NCBI GenBank assembly: GCA_016165875.1
Contig: JABBOT010000083.1
Coordinates: 124,001 to 188,000, forward strand
Source of the DNA: Acanthopleura granulata
Taxonomy: Eukaryota; Mollusca; Polyplacophora; Chitonida; Chitonidae
Direction of reading: 5' to 3'
DNA: 64,000 bases
Shown here: positions 47,817 to 59,205 of the stretch, in pieces
Layout: the number at the start of each line of letters is the position of its first letter
Numbering within the stretch: the stretch's first letter is position 1
Made by a program: the position numbers and the translations under genes
Notes under the pieces: model-generated
The model's database searches: none
What the model was told of the DNA's origin: nothing
What the model saw: only the letters and a program-made list of their open reading frames with translations

Positions 47817-49012
47817 CAGTCTCTTCCACACCACATGAAAAACAAAGGAAGAAACAAAGAAGAACAAAGAAAAAACGTGAAATTCAATGCCTTCACAAGG
47901 CGAAAGTAAGAACAAATACGTTGGTTCTACGTCATAGTCTACAGTTTAGTATGCAAATTTACAGGTCCCATGATGCGGAAAAGGGTTATGTGCGCCCTGG
48001 ATAAAGACAGGCGTCATCTCAAATTGGAAGAGTACAGAGAAGTTTTCAGTCTAATCCACGCGATAAGAACACAGAAATCGTGAAATGTGAGTCCCATCAC
48101 ATGATCAAAGTAAGAATTTTTACGTTTGTTCTGCGTCATAAGCTACAGTTGAGTATGCAAATATCCAGGGCCCATAATGCGGAAAAAGGCTTTAACAGAT
48201 CTGTATAAAGAAAGGCCTCATCTCAAATTGGAACCTTAGAGAGAAGAGATCAGTGTCTTGCACGCGAAAAGAACAAAGAAAAACGTCAAATTTAAGTGCT
48301 TTCACATGACAAAAAACGTCAAATTCAAAGTAAATGAAATAACCAAAGTAAGAAAAAATACGTTGGTTCTACGCCATAAGCTATAGTTTAGTATGCAAAT
48401 TTGCAGGGCCCATGATCCGGAAAAGGGCTTTATCCGCCCTGTATAAAGGAAGACGCCATCTCAAATTGGAACCATAGAGATATGATTTGAGTCTCTTCCA
48501 CTCCACAAGAATAAAAATAAAACAAAGAAAAAACGTCAAATTCAAAAGTCATCAAATATCCGAAGTAAGAATAAATACGTTTGTTCTACGTCATAAGCTA
48601 CAGTTTAGTAAGAAAATTTCCAGGGCCCATGATGCGGAAAAGGGCTTTACCCGCCCTGTATAGAAGAAGACGGCATTTCAAATTGGAATAATACAGAGAT
48701 GAATTCCGTCTCTTCCACACCACAAGAATAAAAGTAAAACAACAAAAAAAACGTCAAATTCAAATGCCATCAAATAATCAAAGTAAGAGTAAATACGTTG
48801 GTTCTACGTCACAAGTTACAGTTTAGTATGCAAATATCCAGGGCCCATAATGTGGAAAAGGCTTATGTCCGCCCTGTATAAGAGAAGACTTCATCACAAA
48901 TTGGAATCATAGAGAGAAGATTTCACTCTCTTCGACACCACAAGAATAAAAGAAAAACAAAGAAAAAACGTCAAATTCAATGCCATCAAATAACAAATAT
49001 AGGAATAAACAC
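47690..49012 (+). repeat. 1,323-bp tandem duplication, copy 1 (six monomers)
   Basis: Six monomers recur 1,323 bp downstream with a moderate number of differences. Shared rare features are CCATGAGGCGGAAAATCAC or its near match, CCACATGAAAAAC, the TGGATAAAGACAGGCG head, AATCCACGCGATAAG, TTTAACAGATCTG and the chimeric 238-bp monomer. The limits are approximate because neighbouring monomers are also similar. It is older than the 5,672-bp duplication, judged by its more frequent substitutions. Confidence 0.8.
48210..48447 (+). repeat. 238-bp chimeric monomer with doubled ACGTCA
   Basis: ACGTCA occurs at 48,283-48,288 and again at 48,316-48,321. The first belongs to a 205-bp-type monomer (CACGCGAAAAGAAC, TTTAAGTGC, CACATGAC). 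After CACATGAC the sequence restarts with AAAAAACGTCAAATTC of the ordinary B type. The 33-bp surplus equals the distance between the two ACGTCA sites. The copy lies at 49,533-49,770. Confidence 0.85.
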
Positions 49013-50335
49013 GTGGGTTCTCCGTCATAAGCTACAATTTAGTATGCAGATTTGCAGGGCCCTTGAGGCGGAAAATCACTTTATCCGCCCTGTATAAAGG
49101 AAGACGCCATCTCAAATTGGAACCATAGAGAGAAGATTTCAGTCTCTTCCACACCACATGAAAAACAAAGGAAAAAACAATGAAGAACAAAGAAAAAACG
49201 TGAAATTCAATGCCTTCACAAGACCAAAGTAAGAACAAATACGTTGGTTCTACGTCATAGTCTACAGTTTAGTATGCACATGTGCAGATCCAATGATGCG
49301 GAAAAGGGTTATGTGCGCCCTGGATAAAGACAGGCGTCATCTCAAATTGGAAGAGTACAGAGAAGTTTTCAGTCTAATCCACGCGATAAGAACACAGAAA
49401 TCGTGAAATGTGAGTCCCATCACATGATCAAAGTAAGAATTTTTACGTTTGTTCTGCGTCATAAGCTATAGTTGAGTTTGCAAATATCCAGGGCCCATAA
49501 TGCGGAAAAAGGCTTTAACAGATCTGTATAAAGAAAGGCCTCATCTCAAATTGGAACCTTAGAGAGAAGAGATCAGTGTCTTGCACGCGAAAAGAACAAA
49601 GAAAAACGTCAAATTTAAGTGCTTTCACATGACAAAAAACGTCAAATTCAAAGTAAATCAAATAACCAAAGTAAGAAAAAATACTTTGGTTCTACGTCAT
49701 AAGCTATAGTTTAGTATGCAAATTTGCAGGGCCCATGATCCGGAAAAGGGCTTTATCCGCCCTGTATAAAGGAAGACGCCATCTCAAATTGGAACCATAG
49801 AGAGATGATTTGAGTCTCTTCCACACCACAAGAATAAAAATAAAACAAAGAAAAAACGTCAAATTCAAAAGTCATCAAATATCCGAAGTAAGAATAAATA
49901 CGTTTGTTCTACGTCATAAGCTACAGTTTAGTAAGAAAATTTCCAGGGCCCATGATGCGGAAAAGGGCTTTACCCGCCCTGTATAGAAGAAGACGGCATC
50001 TCAAATTGGAATAATACAGAGAAGAATTCCGTCTCTTCCACACCACAAGAATAAAAGAAAAACAAAGAAAAAAAACGTCAAATTCAAATGCCATCAAATT
50101 ATCAAAGTAAGAGTAAATACGTTGGTTCTACTTCACAAGTTACAGTTTAGAATGGAAATATCCAGGGCCCATAATGTGGAAAAGGGTTATGTCCGCCCTG
50201 TATAAGAGAAGACTTCATCTCAAATTGGAACCATAGAAAGAAGATTTCACTCTCTTCGACACCACAAGAATAAAAGGAAAACAAAAAAAAAAAGTCAAAT
50301 TCAATGCCATCAAATAACAAATATAGGAATAAACA
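49013..50335 (+). repeat. 1,323-bp tandem duplication, copy 2
   Basis: The second copy of the six-monomer block ends near AAACACGTTGG at about 50,340, where the sequence joins the AAGCGACAGTTTGG monomer type. Differences from copy 1 include TGCACATGTGCAGATCC at about 49,274 and a TGAGTTTGC variant near 49,473. Confidence 0.78.
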
Positions 50336-50422
50336 CGTTGGTTCTACGTCATAAGCGACAGTTTGGTATGCAAATTTGCAAGGCCCATGATGCGGTAAAA
50401 GGCTTTCTCCGCCCTGTATAAA

Positions 50423-53400
50423 AGAAGACGGCATCTCAAATTGGAATAAAACAGAAAAGATTTCAGTCTCTTCCACACCACAAGAATAAAATAAAAACAA
50501 AGAAAAAACGTCAAATTCAAATCCCATCAAATAACAAAAGTAAGATTAAAGACGTTGGTTTTACGTCATAAGCTACCGTTTGGTAAACAAATTTGCAGAT
50601 CCCATGATGCGGAAAAGGGCTTTATCCGCCCTGTATAAAGGAAGACGGCAACTCAAATTCAAACCATAGAGAGATGACTTCATTCTCTTCCACACCACAA
50701 GAATAAAAGAAAAACAAAGAAAAAAGGTCAAATTCAAATGCCATCAAATAACAAAAGTAAGAATAAATACGCTGGTTCTACGTCATCAGCTACAGTGTAG
50801 TATGCAAATTTGTAGGGCCGATGATGCGGAAAAGGGGTTTATCCGCCCTGTATAAAAGAAGACGACATCTCAACTTGGAATAATACAGAGACGATTTCAG
50901 TTTCTTCCACACCACAAGAGTAAAAAAAAAACAAATAAAAAACCTCAAATTCATATGTCATGAAATAACCAAAGTAAGAATAAATACGTTGGTTCTACGT
51001 CATAGGTACAGATTAGTATGCAAATGTGCAGGGCCCATTATGCGGAAAAGGGCTTTATCCGCCCTGTATAAACTAAGACGGCATCTCAAATTGGAACCAT
51101 AGAGAGAAGATTTCAGTCTTCACCACACGACAAGAAAAACAAAGAAAAACAAAGAAAAAACCCTCAAATTCAAATGCCATCACATGACCAAAGGAACAAT
51201 AAATACGCTGGTTCTACGTCATATGCTACAGTTTAGTTTGTACATATCACGGCCCATAATGCCGAAAAGGGTTATGTCCGCCCTGTATAAAAGAAGACGT
51301 CATCTCAAATTGGAACCACAGAGAGAAGATTTCTGTCTCTTCCACACCACAGGAACAAAGAAAAACGTCATATTTAGGCGCCATCACATGACCAAAGTAA
51401 AAATCTTTACGTTTGTTCTACGTCATAATCTACAGTTTAGTAAGCAAATATCCAGGGAACATAATGGGGAAAAGAATTATGCCCGCCCTGTATAAAAGAA
51501 GACGCCATCTCAAATTCCAACCATATAGAGAAGATTTCCGTCTCTTCCACACCACAAGAACAAAGAAAAACGACATATCTAAGTGCCATCACATGACCAA
51601 AGTAAGAATGTTTACCTTTGTTCTACGTCATAAGCTACAGGTTAGTAAGCAAATATCCAGGGAACATAATGCGGTAAAGGACTTTACCCGCCCTCTATAA
51701 AGGAAGACGGCATCTCAAATTGGAACCATAGAGAGATGATTTCAACCTCTTCCACACCACAAGAAAGACAAAGAAAAAACGTCAAATTCAAATGCCATCA
51801 CATGACCAAAGTAAGAGTAAACACATTGGTTTTACGTTATGAGCTATAGCTTAGTATGCAAATTTGATCCCGGAAAAGGGCTTTATCTGCCCGGTATAAA
51901 TGAAGACGGCATTTCAAACTGGAATAATACGGAGAAGATTTCAGTCTCTTCCACACCACAAGAAAAACAAAGCAAAAAAACAAAGAAAAACAAAGAAACA
52001 ACGTCAAATTCAAATGTCATCAAATAACAAAAGTAAGAATAAGTACATTGGTTCTACGTCATAAGCTACAGTTCAGTATGCAAATTTGCAGGGCCCATGA
52101 TGCGGAAAAGGGCTTTATCCGCCCTGTATAAAAGAAGACGGCATCTCAAATTCAAACCATAGAGAGATGATTTCAGTCTCTTCCACACCACAAGAAAAAC
52201 AAAGAAGAACAAAGAAAATACGTCAAATTCAATGCCTTCACAAGACCAAAGTAAGAATAAATACGTTTGTTCTACGTCATAAGCTACAGTTTAGTGTGCA
52301 AATTTGCAGGGCCCATAATGCTGAAATGGGCTTTATCCGCCCTGTATAAAGGAAGACGGTATCTCAAATTGGAACCATAGAGAGATGATTTCAGGGTCTT
52401 CCACACCACAAGAAAAAGGAAGAAAACCAAAGAAGACAAACAAAGAAAAAACGTGAAATTCAAATGCCATCAAATACTCAAATTAAGAGTAAATACGTTG
52501 GTTCTACATCATAAGGTACAGTTTAGTATGCAAATTTGCACGGCCCATGATGCGGAAAAGGGCTTTATCCGCCCTGTATAAAGGAAGACGGCATCTCAAA
52601 TTAAAACCATACACAGATGGTTTCAGTCTCTTCCACACCACAAGAATAAAAGAAAAAGAAAGAAAAAACGTCAAATTCAAATGTCATCAAATAACAAACG
52701 TAAGAATAAATACGTTGGTTCTACGTCATAATCTACAGTTTAGTTTGTACATATCACGGCCCATAATGCGGAAAAGGGTTATGTCCGCCCTGTATAAAAG
52801 AAGACGTCATCTCAAATTGGAACCACAGAGAGAAGATTTCTGTCTTTTCCACTCCACAGGAACAAAGAAAAACGTCATATTTAGGCGCCATCACATGACC
52901 AAAGTAAAAATCTTTACGTTTGTTCTACGTCATAATCTACAGTTTAGTAAGCAAATATCCAGGGAACATAAAGCGGTAAAGGACTTTAACCGCCCTCTAT
53001 AAAGGAAGACGGCATCTCAAATTGGAACCACAGAGAGATGATTTCAACCTCTTCCACACCACAAGAAAGACAAAGAAAAAACGTCAAATTCAAATGCCAT
53101 CACATGACCAAAGTAAGAGTAAACACATTGGTTTTACGTCATGAGCTATAGTTTAGTATGCAAATTTGATCCCGGAAAAGGGCTTTATCTGCCCGGTATA
53201 AAGGAAGACGTCATTTCAAACTGGAATAATACGGAGAAGATTTCAGTCTCTTCAACACCACAAGAGTAAAAGAAAAACAAGAAAAACGAAGAAAACCAAG
53301 GAAAAAAAACAAAAGAAAAACGTGAAATTCAAATGCCATCAAATAACGAAATTAAGAGAAATTACATTGGTTCTACGTCATAAGCTACAGTTTAGTATGC

Positions 53401-53451
53401 AAATTTGCAGGGCCCATGATGCGGTAAAGGGCTTTATACGCCCAGTATAAA
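50423..53451 (+). repeat. B block with older copies of the 5.67-kb unit
   Basis: Fourteen monomers. Positions 50,640-51,899 match 39,106-40,366 at a displacement of about 11,534 bp, including the 219, 205, 205, 199 bp series, but with clearly more substitutions than the 5,672-bp pair. Monomers at 52,583-53,202 carry a shortened version of that series with one 205-bp monomer missing; it joins the first half of one short type to the second half of the next. Confidence 0.78.
53203..53451 (+). repeat. 249-bp B monomer with double A-rich tract
   Basis: At about 53,265-53,310 the tract reads AAGAGTAAAAGAAAAACAAG, then GAAAAACGAAGAAAACCAAGG, then AAAAAAAAC, so two different B tract types are joined in series. 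The head belongs to the ATTTCAAACTGGAATAATACGG type and the remainder to the GAAATTAAGAGAAATTACATTGG type seen again at about 54,665. This looks like another out-of-register junction within the A-rich tract. Confidence 0.7.
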
Positions 53452-54319
53452 GGAAGACGGCATCTCAAATTGGAACCATACAGAGATGATTTCAGTCTCT
53501 TCCACACCACAAGAATAAAAGAAAAACAGAGAAAAATCGTGAAAATCAATTGTCATCAAATAAGCAAAGTAAGAATAATTACGTTGGTTCTACGTGATAG
53601 GCTACAGTTTAGTATGCAAATATCCAGAGCCAATACTATGGAAAAGGGTTATGTCCGCCCAGTATAAGAGAAGACTTCATCTCAAATTGGAACCATAAAG
53701 AGAAGATTTCACTCTCTTCCACACCACAAGAATAAAAGAAAAACAAAGCAAAAACGTCAAATTCAAATGTCATCAAATAACAAAAGTAGGAATAAATACC
53801 TTTGTTCTACGTCATAAGCTACAGTTTAGTATGCAAATGTGCAGGGCCCATGATGCGGTAAAGGGCTTTATCCGCCCAGTATAAAGGAAGACGGCATCTC
53901 AATATGGAATGATACAGAGAAGATTTCAGTCTCTTCCACACCACAAGAATAAAGGAAAAACAAAGAAAAAACGTCAAATTCAAATGTCATCAAATAACAA
54001 AAGCAAGAATAAATACGTTGGTTCTACGTCATAGTCTACAGTTTAGTATGCAAATTTGCAGGGCCAATAATATGGAAAAGGTTTATGCCCGCATTGTGTA
54101 AAGGAAGACGGCATTTCAAATTGGAACCATAAAGAAAAGATTTCAGTCTCTTCCACACCACAAGAATAAAAGAAAAATAAAGAAAATACGTCAAATTCAA
54201 ATGCCATTAAATAACAACAGTAAGAAGAAATACATTGGTTCTACGTCATAAGCTACAGTTTAGTAAGCAAATTTGCAGATCCCATGATGCGGAAAGCTGC
54301 TTTATCCGTCCTGTATAGA

Positions 54320-54535
54320 GGAAGACGGCATCTCAAATCGGAATAATACAGGGAAGATTTCAGTCACTTCCACACCACAAGAAAAACAAAGAAACACAAA
54401 GAAAAAACAAAGAAGAAGAAAGAAAAAACGTGAAATTCAATGCCTTCACAAGACCAAAGTAAGAATAAAAACGTTGGTTTTACGTCATAAGCTACAGTTT
54501 AGTATGCAAATTTGCCTTTATCCCCACTGTATAAA
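54320..54535 (+). repeat. B monomer with octamer joined to the TATA dyad
   Basis: At 54,505-54,530 ATGCAAATTTGC runs directly into CTTTATCCCCACTG. About 25 bp holding GGGCCCATGATGCGGAAATGGG are missing, so the octamer lies only about 20 bp from TATAAA instead of about 41. The A-rich tract of this monomer is long, which keeps the total at 216 bp. Confidence 0.75.
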
Positions 54536-56539
54536 GAAAGACGGCATGTCAAATTGAGACAATAGAGAGATGATTTCAGTCTCTTCCACACCACAAGAAA
54601 AACGAAGAAAACCAAGGAAAAAAAACAAAGGAAAAACGTGAAATTCAAATGCCATCAAATAACGAAATTAAGAGAAATTACATTGGTTCTACGTCATAAG
54701 CTACAGTTTAGTATGCAAATTTGCAGGGCCCATAATATGGAAAAGGGTTATGTCCGCATTGTGTAAAGGAAGACGGCATTTCAAATTGGAACCATAAAGA
54801 AAAGATTTCAGTCTCTTCCACACCACAAGAATAAAAGAAAAATAAAGAAAATACGTCAAATTCAAATGCCATTAAATAACAAAAGTAAGAAGAAATACAT
54901 TGGTTCTACGTCATAAGCTACAGTTTAGTATGCAAATTTGCAGGGACCATGATGCGGTAAAAGGCTTTCTCCGCCCTGTATAAAGGAAGACAGCATCTCA
55001 AATTGGAATAAAACACAGAAGATTTCACTCTCTTGAACAAAACAAGAATAAAACAAAAACAAAGAAAAAACGTCAAGTTCAAAAGTCATCAAACAACCAA
55101 AGTAAGAATAAATACGTTGGTTCTACGTGATAAGCTACAGTTTATTATCCACATATCCAGGTCTAATAATGCCTTAAAGGGCTTTATAGGCCCAGTATAA
55201 AGGAAGACGGCATCTCAATATGGAATGATACAGAGAAGATTTCAGTCCTTTCCACACCACAAGAATAAAGGAAAAACAAAGAAAAAACGTCAAATTCAAA
55301 TGTCATCAAATAACAAAAGCAAGAATAAATACGTTGGTTCTACGTCATAAGCTACAGTTTAGTAAGCAAATTTGCAGATCCCTTGATGCGGAAAGCTGCT
55401 TTATCCGCCCTGTATAGAGGAAGACGGCATCTCAAATCTAAATAATACAGAGAAGATTTCAGTCTCTTCCACACCACAAGGAAAACAAAGAAACACAAAG
55501 AAAAAAGAAAGAAGAACAAAGAAAAAACGTGAAATTCAATGCCTTCACAAGACCAAAGTAAGAATAAATACGTTGGTTTTACGTCATAAGCTACAGTTTA
55601 GTATTCAAATTTGCAGGGCCCATGAGGCGGAAAATCACTTTATCCGCCCTGTATAAAGGAAGACGGCATCTCAAATTGGAACCATACAGAGATGATTTCA
55701 GTCTCTTCCACACCACAAGAATAAAAGAAAAACAGAGAAAAAACGTGAAAATCAATTGGCATCAAATAACCAAAGTAGGAATAAATACCTTTGCTCTACG
55801 TCATAAGCTACAGTTTAGTATGCAAATTTGCACGGCCCATGATGCGGTAAAGGGCTTTATCCGCCCAGTATAAAGGAAGACGGCATCTCAAATTGGAACC
55901 ATAGAGAGATGATTTCAGTGTCTTCCACACCACAAGAATAAAGGAAAAACAGAGAAAAAACGTGAAAATCAATTGTCATCAAATAACGAAAGTAAGAATA
56001 ATTACGTTGTTTCTACGTCATAGTCTACAGTTTAGTATGCAAATATCCAGAGCCCATAATATGGAAAAGGGTTATGTCCGCCCAGTATAAGAGAAGACTT
56101 CATCTCAAATTGCAACCATAGAGAGAAGATTTCAGTCTCTTCCACACCACAAGAATAAAAGAAAAACAACAGAAAAAACGTCAAATTCAAATGTCATCAA
56201 ATAACAAAAGTAGGAATAAATACCTTTGTTCTACGTCATAAGCTACAGTTTAGTATGCAAATCTGCAGGGAACATGATGCGGAAAGCTGCTTTATCCGCC
56301 CTGTATAGAGGAAGACGGCATCTTAAATTGGAATAATACAGGGAAGATTTCAGTCTCTTCCACACCACAGGAAAAACAAAGAAAAAAACAAAGAAGAACA
56401 AAAGAAAAACGTGAAATTCAATGCCTTCACAAGACCAAAGTAAGAACAAATACGTTGGTTTTACGTCATAAGCTACAATTCAATATGAAAATTTGCAGGG
56501 CCAATGATGCGGAAATGGGCTATATCCGCCCTGTGTAAA

Positions 56540-56732
56540 GGAAGACGGCAATCACCGAAAAACAAAGAAAAAAAACAAAGAAAAGAAAAACAGAGAAAAA
56601 ACCTGAAATTCAAATGCCATCAAATAATCAAAGTAAGGATAAATACGTTGGTTCTACGTCATAGGCTACAGTTTAGTATGCAAATTTGCAGGTCAAATAT
56701 TGCGGAAAATCACTTTATCCGCCCTGTATAAA
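56540..56732 (+). repeat. 193-bp monomer lacking most of its head
   Basis: The head reads GAAGACGGCAATCACCGAAAAAC, so the segment from CTCAAATT through the CTTCCACACCACAAG box is gone and the A-rich tract follows at once. The tract itself is long. This and the 168-bp monomer at 34,965 are the only two copies I found without the CTTCCACACC box. Confidence 0.78.
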
Positions 56733-57630
56733 GGAAGAGGGCATCTCAAATTTCAACCATACAGCGATGATTTCAGTCTCTTCCACACCACAACAAAAAC
56801 AAAGAAGAAAAACAAAGAAAAAACGTGAAATTCAAATGCCTTCACCCGACCAAAGTAAGAATAAAAACGTTGGTTCTACGTCATAGGCCACAGTTTAGTA
56901 TGCAAATTTGCAGGGCCCATGATGCGGAAAAAGGCTTTATAGGCAGTGTATAAAGGAAGACGGCATCTCAAATTGGAATAATACAGAGAATATTTCTGTC
57001 TCTTCCACACCACAAGAATAAAAGAAAAACAAAGAAAAAACGTCAAATTCAAATGCCATCAAATAAAAAAAGGAAGAAGAAATACTTCGGTTCTACGTCA
57101 TAAGCTACAGTTTAGTGTGCAAATTTGCAGGGCCCATGATGCCGAAATGCGCTTTATCCGCCCTGTATAAAAGAGGACGGGATCTCAAATTCAAACCATA
57201 GAGAGATGATTTCAGTCTCTTCCACACCACAAGAAAAACAAAAAAAAACAAAGAAAAACAAAGAAAAAACGTGAAATTCAATGCTTTCACAAGACCAAAG
57301 TAAGAATAAATACGTTGGTTCTACGTGATAAGCTACAGTTTAGTGTGCTAATTTGCAATGCCGATGATGCGGAAATGGTCTTTATCCGCCCTGTATAAAG
57401 GAAGACGCCATCTCAAATTGGAACCATAGAGAGATGATTTCAGTCTCTTCCACAAAACAAGAAAAACGAAGAAAACCAAAGAAAAAAACAAAGAAAAAAC
57501 GTGATATTCAAATGCCATCAAATAACCATATTAAAAGTAATTACGTTGGTTCTACATCCTAAGCTACAGTTTAGTATGCAAATTTGCACGGACCATGATG
57601 CGGAAAAGGGCTTTATCCGCCCAGTATAAA

Positions 57631-57847
57631 AAAAGACGGCATCTCAAATTAAAACCGTACAGAGATGATTTCAGTCTCTTCCACACCACAAGAATAAAAG
57701 AAAAACAAAGAAAAAACGTCAAATTCAAATGTCATCAAATAACAAAAGTAAGAATAAATACGTTGGTTCTACGTCATAAGCTACAGTTTAGTATGCAAAT
57801 TTGCACGGACCATGATGCGGAAAAGGGCTTTATCCGCCCAGTATAAA
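57631..57847 (+). repeat. Reference subfamily B monomer (217 bp)
   Basis: This is a typical B monomer of the modal length. It shares the CTTCCACACCACAAG box, ACGTCA, AATAAA, paired ACGT cores, octamer and TATA dyad with subfamily A. It differs in the shorter A-rich tract containing AAGAATAAAAG, in ATAAGCTACAG, and in TTTATCCGCCC in the dyad loop. The dyad here is CTTTAT (57828-57833) and ATAAAG (57843-57848), the same 21-bp span as in A with a changed loop. Confidence 0.9.
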
Positions 57848-57848
57848 G
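57828..57848 (+). promoter_or_regulatory. Subfamily B version of the TATA dyad (example)
   Basis: CTTTAT at 57828-57833 pairs with ATAAAG at 57843-57848 around a 9-bp loop, CCGCCCAGT. The total span of 21 bp equals that of subfamily A, although the base after TTTAT and the next positions differ. Confidence 0.45.
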
Positions 57849-59205
57849 GAAGACGCCATCTCAAATTCAAACGAGAGAGAGATGATTTCAGTAACTTCCA
57901 CACCACAAGAGAAACAAAGAAACACAAAGAAAAAAACAAACAAGAACAAAGAAAAAACGTCAAATTCAATGCCTTCACAAGACCAAAGTAAGAATAAATA
58001 CGTTGGTTTTACGTCATAAGATACAGTTTAGTATGCAAATTTCCAGGGCCCATGATGCGGAAATGGCCTTTATCCCCCCTGTATAAAGGAAGACGGCATG
58101 TCAAATTGAGACCATAGAGAGATGATTTCAGTCTCTTCCACACCACAAGAAAAACGAAGAAAACCAAAGAAAAAAAAAAAAATGGAAAAACGTGAAATTC
58201 AAATGCCATCAAATAACCAAATAAGGAGTAAATACATTGGTTCTACGTCTTAAGCTACACTTTAGTATGCAAATTTGCACGGCCCATGATGCGGAAAAGG
58301 GCTTTATCCGCCTTGTATAAAGGAAGACGCCATCTCAAATTGAAACCATCCAGAGATGATTTCAGTCTCTTCCACACAACAAGAATAAAAGAAAAACAAC
58401 AAAAAAACGTGAATATCAAATGCCATCAAATAACCAATGTAGGAATAAATACGCTTGTTCTACGTCATAAGCTACAGTTTAGTATGGAAAACCGAAGGGC
58501 CCATGATGCCGAAAAGTGCTTTGTCCGCCATGTATAAAGGAAGACGCCATCTCAAATTCAAACTACAGAGAGATAATTTCAGTCTCTTCCACACCACAAG
58601 AAAAACAAAGAAAAAAACAAAGGAAAAACGTGAAATTCAATGCCTTCACAAGACCAAAGTAAGAACAAATACGTTGGTTTTACGTCATAAGCTACAGTTT
58701 AATATGCAAATTTGCAGGGCCCATGATGCGGAAATGGGCTTTATCCGCTCTGTATAAAGGAAGACGCCATCTCAAATTCCAACCATAGAGAGATGATTTC
58801 AGTCTCTTCCACACCACAAGAATAAAAGAAAAACAACAAAAAAACGTGAATATCAAATGCCATCAAATAACCAATGAAGGAATAAACACGTTTGTTCTAC
58901 GTCATAAGCTACAGTTTAGTATGGAAATCTGCAGGGCCCATGATGCCGAAAAGTGCTTTGTCCGCCCTATATAAAGGAAGACGCCATCTCAAATTCAAAC
59001 GACAGAGAGATAATTTCAGTCTCTTCCACACCACAAGAAAAACAAAGAAAAAAACAAAGAAGAACAAAGGAAAAACGTGAAATTCAGTGCCTTCACAAAA
59101 CCAAAGTAAGAACAAATACGTTGGTTTTACGTCATAAGCTACAGTTTAATATGCAAATTTGCAGGGCCCATGATGCGGAAATGGGTTTTATCCGCCCTGT
59201 ATAAA

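Larger units (their letters stand above)
53452..59205 (+). repeat. Mixed B block
   Basis: About 26 monomers averaging 221 bp, alternating 217-bp forms with longer 228-240 bp forms whose tract contains AAGAAGAACAAAG or CGAAGAAAACC. The head CATTTCAAATTGGAACCATAAAG recurs at 54,103 and 54,768 (displacement 665 bp). Near its end, 58,322-58,758 and 58,759-59,205 are two dimers of about 437-447 bp sharing GTGAATATCAAATGCC and ATGCCGAAAAGTGC. They foreshadow the 2,007-bp unit that follows. Confidence 0.75.
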
